A DNA stretch of 64,000 nucleotides from contig NZ_JAMYXM010000002.1 in NCBI RefSeq assembly GCF_024158145.1, positions 434,001 through 498,000 on the forward strand, read 5' to 3'. Below are positions 46,938-54,705 of the stretch, in pieces. Under the pieces are notes generated by a model. The model did not search any database. It saw nothing but the letters and a program-made list of their open reading frames with translations, and was not told the DNA's origin. Numbering within the stretch: the first letter of the stretch is position 1; each line of letters starts with the position of its first letter. The DNA comes from Notoacmeibacter sp. MSK16QG-6. Lineage in GTDB: Bacteria; Pseudomonadota; Alphaproteobacteria; Rhizobiales; Rhizobiaceae. The position numbers and the translations under genes are program-made.

Positions 46938-48229
46938 CGGAACGCGCCGACGACCAGCCGCTATGGCGCTTTTTCGATATCATCCGAAATCCTGTCATTG
47001 CGATACTGACAATTCCCTCTGCGATCGCCGTGGGCCTTGGTTTGACGGGTCTGGCCTGCAGTTGGCTTGACCGGGTCATCTTTCCGAATCTTCTCGACCA
47101 TATCTTTGCTGCTCCAGCGGCGCAGTCATTTCTTCAGGCTATCGCCACCAGCGCGATGGCCGCGCTTAGCCTGACCTATTCGCTCATGCTGGTGGTTTAC
47201 ACATTGGCAGCGGGCAACATCGGACCGCGTCTCCTGAAGCGGTTTACGACCGAGCCGATCAATCAAATGACTGCTGGCATTTTGGGCGGCACGTTTCTCT
47301 TCGCTCTGGCAGCGCTGTCGCTCTCTGACGATAAGAATCCGCCGGCAATCTCTGTCTCGGTCGGCTTCCTGCTTGCGGTCATATCCGTTCTGCAACTTAT
47401 CGCATTTGTCCGAAAAGTGTCCCGCCACGTCACGATCGATGACGAAATTGCTGCGATCGGAAGAAACCTTGAGGACGCGCTGAAAACCCGGTTCAGACGC
47501 GACGCCGGAATTATGACGGTGGCGGATTGCTCCGAATTGACGCCGGAATCCCATTTCGATCCGGTCCTGAGAGCAAAGCGCTCAGGATATCTCGGCGCAA
47601 TCGATATCCAGTCACTGGTCAAAAAGGCGCAACGAGGCGGGATCGTGTTGCGGCTTGAAAACCGACCGGGCGAGTTCATTCAGCAGGACGAGACGATTTT
47701 AAGCGCCCATCCCACTGGTGACGGTATAGATAAGCTCGACCGGTTGGTGGTCGTGGAAAATGCGCGATCCATTGATCGTCCTGTAGAGTTTCAGACCAAT
47801 CTTCTGGTTGAAATCGCGCTTCGCGCATTGTCGCCGGGCATCAACGATGTCTTCACGGCGATAGCAGCCGCCAATCAATTGGTTTCAGCCTTACTTACTG
47901 TGTCGGATGTCCAACTCGAAGCGATCGTCCATATCGACGATAAGGGAGATCCGCGCCTCGTGACGCCTGCGATGAAACTCGGCACGACGATGGCTCGCGC
48001 ATTGCATCCCCTTCGCCGCGCGGCCGCTGACCGCATCCTCATGGCCGAGGCGCTAGCGAGAGGATACGGACGCCTTTACGATTCAGGCGGCGAAACGATG
48101 AAAAAGGAAGTCGAGAGGCATGTCCGACTTCTTTTCGAGGGCTTGAATGACGCAGGCCACATGCCAGAAGATATCGACCAGGTCCTTAAGGTCTTGCCGA
48201 ACACTCTCCGTTCGGTGGTCAAAAAGTAG
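46934..48229 (+). CDS. DUF2254 membrane protein
   Basis: The 431-aa protein has four hydrophobic segments in the N-terminal 170 residues (about 15-40, 55-90, 110-130, 138-160) and a soluble C-terminal part with ALRALSPGINDVFTAIAAANQL, a typical DUF2254 motif (SPGINDPFTA in others). Function unknown. It is translationally coupled to the lipid kinase, so a joint role in the inner membrane is a fair inference. Confidence 0.82.
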   Translation: MTERADDQPLWRFFDIIRNPVIAILTIPSAIAVGLGLTGLACSWLDRVIFPNLLDHIFAAPAAQSFLQAIATSAMAALSLTYSLMLVVYTLAAGNIGPRLLKRFTTEPINQMTAGILGGTFLFALAALSLSDDKNPPAISVSVGFLLAVISVLQLIAFVRKVSRHVTIDDEIAAIGRNLEDALKTRFRRDAGIMTVADCSELTPESHFDPVLRAKRSGYLGAIDIQSLVKKAQRGGIVLRLENRPGEFIQQDETILSAHPTGDGIDKLDRLVVVENARSIDRPVEFQTNLLVEIALRALSPGINDVFTAIAAANQLVSALLTVSDVQLEAIVHIDDKGDPRLVTPAMKLGTTMARALHPLRRAAADRILMAEALARGYGRLYDSGGETMKKEVERHVRLLFEGLNDAGHMPEDIDQVLKVLPNTLRSVVKK

Positions 48230-48249
48230 CAACCCGACAGTGCATTTCG

Positions 48250-48280
48250 CAAAAAAAGAGCGGCAATATCACTACCGCCC
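48250..48280 (-). terminator. Intrinsic terminator of the YqjD-like operon
   Basis: Minus-strand stem GCGGTA with TTGCCGC (G-U allowed), then TCTTTTTTT. It lies about 40 bp past the last gene of the operon. A second 7-bp stem with an AAA loop (48296-48312) lies between it and the stop codon. Confidence 0.65.
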
Positions 48281-48314
48281 TGATTAAAATGGCTGTTGGT
48301 GCAAAGCACCAATG

Positions 48315-48683
48315 TTAGTTTGCGGGCGCCTCTTCAGGCGTGCTCGAACTATCGGTTTCCGGCTCTCGCTGACCGGTCGTACCGCCGGGCGCTTCTTCCA
48401 ATGTCTCGCTATTCGTAGCGGCATCTGGCGCCTGCGCCGGATCTTCGATAGTCGGTGACGGAGCCTTGTTGTCGAGTTCCTGATTAGAAAGATCCTCATC
48501 GCTGGAAACATCGGCATTCTCCGACGCAGCCGGATTGCTTTCCTCCGGCGCAATGGTCTCACCGTAAATCCCGACGAAAAACCATACGATCAGCGCAAGG
48601 GCGATACTGATGAGCATGACAATCAGTATCGGTCGCCCACGGCGTCCCTGCCTGGCTTCTGTTGGGGTCATTTTCTCTGACAT
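48315..48683 (-). CDS. Single-span membrane protein with acidic Pro/Glu-rich tail
   Basis: The 122-aa protein has a short basic N-terminus (MSEKMTPTEARQGRRGRP), one hydrophobic segment (about residues 19-40, ILIVMLISIALALIVWFFVG), and an outside tail rich in Glu, Pro, Ser, Thr and Asp with no recognisable fold. The ATG at 48683 has ATAAGGATA upstream. It is the third gene of an operon with the holin-like and DUF883 genes. Function unknown. Confidence 0.75.
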   Translation of the reverse strand: MSEKMTPTEARQGRRGRPILIVMLISIALALIVWFFVGIYGETIAPEESNPAASENADVSSDEDLSNQELDNKAPSPTIEDPAQAPDAATNSETLEEAPGGTTGQREPETDSSSTPEEAPAN

Positions 48684-48725
48684 GATTATCCTTATGAAGT
48701 TTGGTGCATCAACGCCTTGCAACGA

Positions 48726-49163
48726 TCAGCGATCGTCGCGGAACGGCCCGACTTCGAAATAACGAGCGGCGAGATAGGCGCTACCCGCAGCAGCTGTTAA
48801 TCCGAACAGGATGCGGGATTTGACGATCATCGGAACCAGTGGAACGGCCGCGCCAATCATAGCGGACTGCCGGGCTGCGCGCTGTGCCTTGCGGCGACGC
48901 ATGGCTGCGGCGTTCATGATCGAGGCGGCTATCACAATCAGGATTGCCAAACCGATCAACACCCCGGCAATGGCGAGAGCGGCGACCACAGGTCCGTAAA
49001 TTTGACCGACATAAACGATTGCTGCCGTCAACAGGCACGCCATAGCCAACAGTCCGAGGACGCCAGCAATTGCATAGGCGGTAGCAAGCCGCTTGGCGCG
49101 GTCGAGACGAACACTTAGCTCTTCGGTTGAAAGGCTCGTGAGAAGAGCGATTATAGAACCCAT
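48726..49163 (-). CDS. Phage-holin-superfamily (YqjE-like) membrane protein
   Basis: The 145-aa protein has two long hydrophobic segments (about residues 30-55 and 60-85) after an amphipathic TSLSTEELSVRLDRAKRLAT stretch, and a basic cytoplasmic loop (MRRRKAQRAAR). This resembles the putative actinobacterial holin-X / YqjE family, which is chromosomal and not lytic. It follows the DUF883 gene by 6 bp, as yqjE follows yqjD in E. coli. Confidence 0.72.
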   Translation of the reverse strand: MGSIIALLTSLSTEELSVRLDRAKRLATAYAIAGVLGLLAMACLLTAAIVYVGQIYGPVVAALAIAGVLIGLAILIVIAASIMNAAAMRRRKAQRAARQSAMIGAAVPLVPMIVKSRILFGLTAAAGSAYLAARYFEVGPFRDDR

Positions 49164-49169
49164 AAATTA

Positions 49170-49490
49170 TCAGCTCCGCCAGATGACACCGACGAGAAAG
49201 CCGACGCCAGCGGCGATGCCGAGCGCCTGCATCGGATTTTCCCGCACGCGTTCTTTGATTTCTTCTTCCTTGGCGCGAAGCTGATCGGAGATCTCGTCCC
49301 GCTTGCCGTAGGCCCGATCTTGAAGGTCGCGAGCCGTGGCCGCGCCGAAGGACTTGATCGTATCCGTCAGTGAAGCGACATCTGCACGCAGCTGAGCAAT
49401 CTCGTTCTCGACATCGTTCGAGGTCGTGGTGGTGCCTGCGGGCTTCTTCGGCGCTGATGCTGCGGGCGAACCGCCAGTCGTATTGGCCAT
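49170..49490 (-). CDS. DUF883 (YqjD/ElaB-like) tail-anchored protein
   Basis: The 106-aa protein has a coiled-coil centre (NDVENEIAQLRADVASLTDTI then DEISDQLRAKEEEIKERVRE) and a C-terminal glycine-rich membrane segment in the motif ENPMQALGIAAGVGFLVGVIWRS, typical of the DUF883 family. In E. coli, YqjD binds ribosomes at the inner membrane in stationary phase under RpoS. Here an exact EcfG-type promoter lies upstream, the parallel control in alphaproteobacteria. The start is the ATG 96 bp into a longer open frame, with AAGAAGGAGACTG upstream. Confidence 0.85.
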   Translation of the reverse strand: MANTTGGSPAASAPKKPAGTTTTSNDVENEIAQLRADVASLTDTIKSFGAATARDLQDRAYGKRDEISDQLRAKEEEIKERVRENPMQALGIAAGVGFLVGVIWRS

Positions 49491-49524
49491 GGAAACAGTC
49501 TCCTTCTTCTTTTTCCGATTGGTG

Positions 49525-49550
49525 AACGAAGAGGCGCGTATCGGAGTTCC
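49525..49550 (-). promoter_or_regulatory. EcfG-type promoter of the YqjD-like operon
   Basis: Minus strand GGAAC (49550-49546), 17-bp spacer, CGTT (49528-49525), 35 bp before the DUF883 start codon. Exact match to the stress consensus. Confidence 0.78.
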
Positions 49551-49572
49551 CGCCAAGCTCATTGATAGCAGG

Positions 49573-49597
49573 AAAAAGCCGGCCACGAATGGCCGGC
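49573..49597 (-). terminator. Intrinsic terminator of the PRC-barrel gene
   Basis: Perfect 8-bp arms (49578-49585 and 49590-49597), loop CGAA, then TTTTTCC on the minus strand; 35 bp past the PRC-barrel gene stop and just before the next EcfG-type promoter. Confidence 0.9.
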
Positions 49598-49631
49598 TTC
49601 TCTAATCCACACCGTTTGGTCGATCCTGAAC

Positions 49632-50876
49632 TTACTTCAGTACGACGCTGTCAGGATTGGATTCGTACTCTTCCTCAGAATACTCAGCCTGTTCGTCGAG
49701 CTGTTCTTCGGTGAACTTGGTGAAGATAGCGTAGTCGTCGGACTCAGCCTGCTTCATCAGCTCGATCGCATCCGGAGAAATCGCGACCGGCTTTTCGCCA
49801 ATTCCAAGGAAACCACCGACATCGATGATGTAGGCTTCGATTGCCTTGTCTTCGCCGAGGATGACGTCACCGATCTCGCCGAGATTTTCTTCGTCCTGGC
49901 CGTAAACGGTGGTTCCGATCAACTCTTCGACAGAGACCGATTCCATGTCGGCAGGCTGCATGCTCTCACGCAGGCTCGGCTGCTCAGTTGCCATCTGCTC
50001 GCCGGCAGCCGGCTGACCGTCAGCCGGAACGACGGGTGCTGCTGCATCCTGACCTTCGGCCATCTGTTCGCCTTCTGCAGGCTGCTCTTCGCCTTCAGCC
50101 ATCTGCTCGCCTTCGGCAGGCTGCTCTTCACTCTCGGCCATCGGCTGCTCTTCGCTGCCTTCGGTCTCGGTGGTTTCGGTGTCAGCAGCGGCCATTTCCT
50201 GACCTTCCTGCTCGACCTCAAGCGTACCGGCATCGGCTGCCTGCTCGGTTTCTTCAGCAGCTTCCTCCGTTTCAGCTGCAGCACTTTCAGCAGCTTCCTC
50301 GGTTTCCTCACCAGCATTCTCGACCGTATCGGCTGCGTCGTCAGCGGCTTCTTCGGTCTCGGCTGCAGCATTGTCAGCGTCGGCGTTTTCGGCCTCGCCT
50401 TCATTCGTCATCGCAGCGTCAGATTCCGGCTCGAACATATCGTCGTCGAACTCGGGCATCTGGTTGAGTTCTTCACTCGTAGCGTCGGAAACAATCCAGC
50501 GCTCATTATCCTTCATCTCGATGCTGAGACGATCGAACGGCAATGCAACCGACTTGTCGCCTATGCCGAGAAAGCCGCCAACTGAAACGACGACAGCATC
50601 GACTTTACCCGTTTTGTCCAGAACAACGTCCTCGACGTCACCGATAGCTTCGGCATCGTCATTCGTCGACGTGTAGACCGTCTTGCCAATAAAGGTAGAG
50701 GCAAGCATGTCTTCCTTGTTGATGTCCGAATTGGTGGAGCCAGACGTCTCTTCCGCCGCCGGGGTGGACGAGGCGTCCATCTCCTTGGACATGTCTTTTT
50801 CTGCGGTATCCTGAGCCATGACCGGGGCAGTCATCAGCGCGGCAATAGCAGTCGTTGCAAACATCTTGCGAAGCAT
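49632..50876 (-). CDS. Exported protein with two PRC-barrel domains and acidic repeat linker
   Basis: The 414-aa protein has a signal peptide (residues 1-21, MTAPVMA), an N-terminal PRC-barrel (about 58-145: FIGKTVYTSTNDDAEAIGDV, VVSVGGFLGIGDKSVALPF), a long linker (about 150-310) made almost only of Glu, Ala, Gln, Asp and Thr, and a second PRC-barrel (about 318-400: IGTTVYGQDEENLGEIGDV, DVGGFLGIGEKPVAI). PRC-barrels bind other proteins or RNA; exported members occur in Rhizobiales with unknown role. An EcfG-type promoter precedes it. Confidence 0.88.
   Translation of the reverse strand: MLRKMFATTAIAALMTAPVMAQDTAEKDMSKEMDASSTPAAEETSGSTNSDINKEDMLASTFIGKTVYTSTNDDAEAIGDVEDVVLDKTGKVDAVVVSVGGFLGIGDKSVALPFDRLSIEMKDNERWIVSDATSEELNQMPEFDDDMFEPESDAAMTNEGEAENADADNAAAETEEAADDAADTVENAGEETEEAAESAAAETEEAAEETEQAADAGTLEVEQEGQEMAAADTETTETEGSEEQPMAESEEQPAEGEQMAEGEEQPAEGEQMAEGQDAAAPVVPADGQPAAGEQMATEQPSLRESMQPADMESVSVEELIGTTVYGQDEENLGEIGDVILGEDKAIEAYIIDVGGFLGIGEKPVAISPDAIELMKQAESDDYAIFTKFTEEQLDEQAEYSEEEYESNPDSVVLK
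50059..50155 (-). repeat. 39-bp tandem repeat within the PRC-barrel gene
   Basis: Two near-identical 39-bp units (50059-50097 and 50098-50136) plus a partial third, coding a 13-residue acidic repeat of the type AEGEQMAEGEEQP. The unit keeps frame, so copy number can change without breaking the protein. Confidence 0.85.
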
Positions 50877-51319
50877 AAATACCTCCTAATTTCAATGCGG
50901 TCGTCGGGGCATGCGGTTCGCCCCTTCGGATTTGAACAATTGAATAATCGACCGTTGCCCACACAACGTGACAATCAATTCATGGTTCCGAGCAAGGCCA
51001 CGTTTATGCAGAATAAAATGAGTTAATCTCGCACGGCTTGCGAAACCGCATTTTTATATAGAGGCCCACGCCATCAGCCGTCTGTCCGACATCGCCTATG
51101 TCGCCTAAAGCGAAGTCCTAAGCTCTGAATCGCCGAGTAAGAGTGGCCTCGCGCTACGCTCGCGCCGGTCGCTGCGCAGGCTCCATTATCACCCTCCTCC
51201 GGCGAAAAATTATTGCCGACGCGCGATAAAAGGTTTCTGCCGATAGTGCCACGGTTCGTTGGCGTCATAGCCAAAGCAATCCTATCTCCAGTCGAAACCA
51301 CAATCCTCAATGAGATGGA
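50877..51319. other. Gene-free stretch between the PRC-barrel and MBL-fold genes
   Basis: About 440 bp. It contains the EcfG-type promoter of the PRC-barrel gene (50965-50989), leaving about 75 bp of leader on that side, and the presumed but unresolved promoter of the plus-strand MBL gene. I see no RNA gene, terminator pair or credible small protein. Confidence 0.6.
50965..50989 (-). promoter_or_regulatory. EcfG-type promoter of the PRC-barrel gene
   Basis: Minus strand GGAAC (50989-50985), 16-bp spacer, CGTT (50968-50965), about 89 bp before the start codon. Exact match to the stress consensus. Confidence 0.75.
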
Positions 51320-52387
51320 ATGACCGTGAAAGCGACCAGACGAAACCTTCTTCTTTCCGGCCTTGGAGCCGCTCTTGCCGGCGTGGTCGGGTGGGGAGCG
51401 ACATCACGCAATCGTTACTACGAAGGACCGGTTTCGGACCATTTCGACGGCGAACGCTTCTTCAATCCGGGCAGTCCGATGACGACAGACCTCGGCGATT
51501 TTGTCAGGATGCGCTTTAAGAACGAGAGTGCCGACTGGCCACAGTCCTTTCCGGCCGGACCAGCGGATCAGCCACCGTCTCGTGTTGAGGGAACGGGGCT
51601 GCGCGTTTCGTTCGTGGGGCACGCCACCTTTCTGCTCCAGATGGCCGGGCTGAACATTCTAACGGATCCGGTTTGGTCCGATCGCGCGTCGCCGCTCTCC
51701 TTTACAGGCCCGAAACGCGTAAACAATCCCGGTATTGCTTTCGAAGACCTGCCCCCAATCGATCTGGTCCTGCTCTCGCACAATCACTACGATCACATGG
51801 ATGAAGCTACCATCATGCGATTGGTCGAACAGCATAATCCACGCTTCATCGTCCCGCTCGGTAATGACGCCATCGTGCGTTCATTCGCACCGGATATCGA
51901 TGTCGAGGCTTTCGACTGGGGCGATGAGTTGGCTCTTTCGTCAGACGTCACCCTGCAATTTCACCAGGCGCACCACTGGTCCGCGCGGGGTGTGAAAGAC
52001 CGGCGGATGGCGCTTTGGGCGGCTTTCTCCCTTCGAACGCCCGCCGGCAATATCTATTTCTCCGGAGACACCGGCTATGCGGGCGGTGAACATTTCCGAA
52101 CGGCACGGCGAGCGGCTGGGCCTTTCCGGCTCGCGCTTCTGCCGATCGGTGCTTACGATCCTCGCTGGTTCATGTCCTATTCTCATCAGGACCCGGCAGA
52201 GGCCGTTATTGCTTTGGACGATTTGGGAGCCGAACAGGCCCTCGCCTATCATTGGGGGACATTCAAGCTGACGGGCGAACCGGTCGATGAGCCGCCAGCC
52301 CTACTTTCAAAAGCGCTTCAGGCCCGCGGCATCGACCCGCAACGGTTTCTGGCGCCTCGGCCCGGCGAAGTGTGGGAAGTATCCTGA
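51320..52387 (+). CDS. MBL-fold hydrolase, NAPE-PLD-like
   Basis: The 355-aa protein has an N-terminal segment TRRNLLLSGLGAALAG that looks like a Tat-type signal or anchor, then a metallo-beta-lactamase fold: VSFVGHATFLLQMAGLNILTDPVWSDRASP, the metal motif HNHYDHMD (His154, His156, Asp158, His159), GDTGYAGGEHF and a late His in LAYHWGTF. The arrangement matches bacterial N-acyl-phosphatidylethanolamine phospholipase D-like proteins. The substrate is unknown; a lipid is plausible given an exported location. Confidence 0.85.
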   Translation: MTVKATRRNLLLSGLGAALAGVVGWGATSRNRYYEGPVSDHFDGERFFNPGSPMTTDLGDFVRMRFKNESADWPQSFPAGPADQPPSRVEGTGLRVSFVGHATFLLQMAGLNILTDPVWSDRASPLSFTGPKRVNNPGIAFEDLPPIDLVLLSHNHYDHMDEATIMRLVEQHNPRFIVPLGNDAIVRSFAPDIDVEAFDWGDELALSSDVTLQFHQAHHWSARGVKDRRMALWAAFSLRTPAGNIYFSGDTGYAGGEHFRTARRAAGPFRLALLPIGAYDPRWFMSYSHQDPAEAVIALDDLGAEQALAYHWGTFKLTGEPVDEPPALLSKALQARGIDPQRFLAPRPGEVWEVS

Positions 52388-52461
52388 CAGTGGCTGGCAC
52401 CTTTGAAAGAGTAGCGATATAGTCAGCCTCTTGAAATCGCCTTTCTTGACACGGTTGCCCC

Positions 52462-52825
52462 ATGCCCCTTCCCGAACTGAGTGCCGATACGCCGGCGGAC
52501 GTTCAGTCCGACTATCTGAAAAACGCCCGCCGCGCGGCAGACTTTCTCAAAGCGCTGTCCCATGAATCGCGCCTCATCATCCTCTGCATATTGTCGCAGG
52601 GTGAGAAGTCGGTCTCGGAGCTGGAGGCCATACTGAATATGCCGCAGGCCGCAGGCCGCAGTGAGCCAGCAACTTGCGCGGTTGCGCGCTGACAATCTGG
52701 TGGATACGCGCCGCGACGGTCGGATGGTCTTCTATTCGATAGCCGATCCCGAAACCTCGACCTTGATCGAGCACATCTACAATATGTTTTGCGGCGACAG
52801 TCCCAAACCGACAGCCGTACAGTAA
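52462..52825 (+). pseudogene. BigR-like ArsR repressor, broken by a 7-bp duplication
   Basis: The first 62 codons read as an ArsR/BigR start (FLKALSHESRLIILCILSQG then EKSVSELEAILNMPQA). After the sequence CCGCAGG CCGCAGG CCGCAG (52642-52661) the frame shifts and stops at 52692. Taking out one 7-bp copy restores a 118-aa protein that continues AVSQQLARLRADNLVDTRRD to a stop at 52825, with the usual recognition helix and wing and FYSIADPETSTLIEHIYNMF. It would regulate sulfur-stress or biofilm genes in relatives. Inactive unless the repeat contracts; could also be an assembly error. Confidence 0.8.
52642..52661 (+). repeat. 7-bp tandem repeat causing the frameshift
   Basis: CCGCAGG in two full copies and one 6-base partial copy. 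Removing one unit brings the two halves of the regulator into one frame. Confidence 0.9.
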
Positions 52826-52859
52826 CAGTAGGCTCAGTCCTTAGACCATCGGAACGAAG

Positions 52860-52888
52860 AAAGCCGGCAATCGATGATCGCCGGCTTT
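52860..52888. terminator. Bidirectional terminator between the ArsR-like and enoyl-CoA hydratase genes
   Basis: Arms AAAGCCGGC (52860-52868) and GCCGGCTTT (52880-52888) with an 11-base loop. It lies between two convergent genes and can serve both, though the T-runs are short. Confidence 0.75.
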
Positions 52889-52895
52889 CAGCGCG

Positions 52896-53666
52896 CTATT
52901 TGTTTTTGAAGCTCGGCTGGCGCTTTTCGATAAAGGCCGCCATGCCTTCCTTCTGGTCTTCCGTTGCGAACAGCGAGTAGAAGACACGCTGTTCGAACAG
53001 GAGCCCCTCGGCAAGAGTCGTCTCTTCGGCGCGACCCACGGCCTCCTTGGCTACGAAAACCGCGGGACGGCTGAAGCCGGCAATGGCTTGCGCCGCTTCC
53101 ATTGCGGTCTCCATCAGTGCGTCAGCAGAGACCACCCGTGAGACAAGACCCGAACGTTCGGCCTCCTCGGCATCCATCATACGACCGGTCAGAACGAGGT
53201 CCATCGCCTTTGCCTTGCCCACCGCGCGGGTCAGCCGCTGCGTGCCGCCCCACCCCGGAATGACGCCGAGCCGGATCTCAGGCTGGCCGAATTTTGCTTT
53301 TTCCGACGCGATGATCATGTCGCACATCATTGCGATTTCGCAGCCGCCGCCGAGAGCAAAACCGTTTACGGCCGCGATGATCGGCTTGCGTATGCGCGTG
53401 AGACGGCCTAACTCGCCCATCTTGTTCTGCATGAACATGTCCATATAGCTGCGCTCGGACATGGCCTTAATATCAGCCCCTGCGATGAAGGCCTTTTCGC
53501 CTCCACCTGTAATGATCATCGCGCCGATACGCTCATCGGCGTCGAAGGATTCCGTCGCTTCGACAAGCCCGTCGATCACGTCATCATTGACCGCATTCAA
53601 TGCCTCCGGTCGATTGACCGTGATGATACCGACTTCTCCGTCCGTCCGGGTCTCGACGACTGCCAT
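52896..53666 (-). CDS. Enoyl-CoA hydratase
   Basis: Crotonase-fold enzyme that hydrates 2-enoyl-CoA in fatty-acid beta-oxidation. The 256-aa protein has the oxyanion loop [27 protein letters not shown] (first catalytic Glu) and [20 protein letters not shown] (second catalytic Glu), so it keeps both hydratase glutamates. The ATG at 53666 is preceded by AAGGAGTTCCAGTCTC; longer upstream frames read as Arg/Ser-rich non-coding sequence. Confidence 0.94.
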   Translation of the reverse strand: MAVVETRTDGEVGIITVNRPEALNAVNDDVIDGLVEATESFDADERIGAMIITGGGEKAFIAGADIKAMSERSYMDMFMQNKMGELGRLTRIRKPIIAAVNGFALGGGCEIAMMCDMIIASEKAKFGQPEIRLGVIPGWGGTQRLTRAVGKAKAMDLVLTGRMMDAEEAERSGLVSRVVSADALMETAMEAAQAIAGFSRPAVFVAKEAVGRAEETTLAEGLLFEQRVFYSLFATEDQKEGMAAFIEKRQPSFKNK

Positions 53667-53777
53667 GAGACTGGAACTCCTTTTGCTCGCCAGAAAACTG
53701 CGTTGCATCGTTAATGCTTCACGCCTCGGTCGCAAGGCCGAAACGAACTGTTACGCGCCAATCGTTACGAAGATTTT

Positions 53778-54686
53778 TCAGGCCTCTCGGCGTGATCCAT
53801 TCGCTCGCCTGTCGAAGCCCGCCGGATTGAGCCCGGCATGATCGGAAAATCCGACATGCGAGCGGCTGGAAAGCGGATCGCCCTCACCATGCCCCCAAAC
53901 GCGTTGCAGCGCCTCTTCGCTAAGATAGAGATATTCGGGGTCGAATTGCCCGAGTTTCCAGAGGCCGCTCAGATCGCTTATTTCGACCGTGCTGTCCCGA
54001 AACGTCGCCAGACCGCGCTCGCGTAATTCCCGCAGAACACGGTTGGTGTGAACGACGGTCAGGCCGGAGACATCGGCCAAATCCGCCTGCGTCAGTCCAA
54101 GATTGAAAGCTGTACCCTTGGATAAACCGACGCCCGTCAGTCGCGCATGGCACTCGCAGAAAAAATGGGCAACCCGCGAGACCGCTCGGAGCCGTCCCAG
54201 CCGCCACACCCATTTCCGGTGAAGCGCCGCATCCAACAATGTTGCAAACCACAGTTTGCGCATGATCGAAGGGTGTTCGTGCTGCAGCGTTTCCAGATCG
54301 GTATGACGCATCAACGCCACCCGAACATCTGTCAGGGCGCCGACATCGTGATCGAGCGATTTCAGAGGATAGGCATGCAGATCCAGAAAATCGCCGGCGA
54401 AGTGTATGGACAAGAGCTGTCGCCGACCGCTGGCGTCATCCAGAAACCGCGAAATGATCCCGCCGACGCAGAGCATAGAAAAGTCGAGGGAATCGCCGTG
54501 ACGAATGAGGGTTTGGCGCGCAGGCACCATACGTTCTTCCAGTATGCGACTGGACAGAATTTCGGTTTCTTCCTCCGTCAACTGACCGTGATTACGACCG
54601 TTGAGAAGGTATGGACCGACACCGGTCTGCGCGACCTTATCGATATGCGTCTGAGTTTGCCTTACGCCGTCGGCCTGGGCGGACAT
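53778..54686 (-). CDS. Crp/Fnr family transcription regulator
   Basis: The 302-aa protein has a cyclic-nucleotide-like sensor domain (about 55-165, GDSLDFSMLCVGGIISRFLDD, LSIHFAGDFLDLHAYPL) and a C-terminal winged helix (about 190-270) with GLTQADLADVSGLTVVHTNRVLREL. The Cys cluster of oxygen-sensing Fnr is missing, so the signal is not an obvious iron-sulfur one. The start at 54686 has GAGGGGAATGG upstream. It lies 19 bp after thiD, possibly in one transcript. Confidence 0.86.
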   Translation of the reverse strand: MSAQADGVRQTQTHIDKVAQTGVGPYLLNGRNHGQLTEEETEILSSRILEERMVPARQTLIRHGDSLDFSMLCVGGIISRFLDDASGRRQLLSIHFAGDFLDLHAYPLKSLDHDVGALTDVRVALMRHTDLETLQHEHPSIMRKLWFATLLDAALHRKWVWRLGRLRAVSRVAHFFCECHARLTGVGLSKGTAFNLGLTQADLADVSGLTVVHTNRVLRELRERGLATFRDSTVEISDLSGLWKLGQFDPEYLYLSEEALQRVWGHGEGDPLSSRSHVGFSDHAGLNPAGFDRRANGSRREA

Positions 54687-54705
54687 AGTTCCATTCCCCT
54701 CAACT

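Noticed and set aside
51074-51310. 78-codon minus-strand frame upstream of the MBL gene
   Set aside because: No ribosome site, no motif, Arg/Gly-rich; likely promoter DNA.
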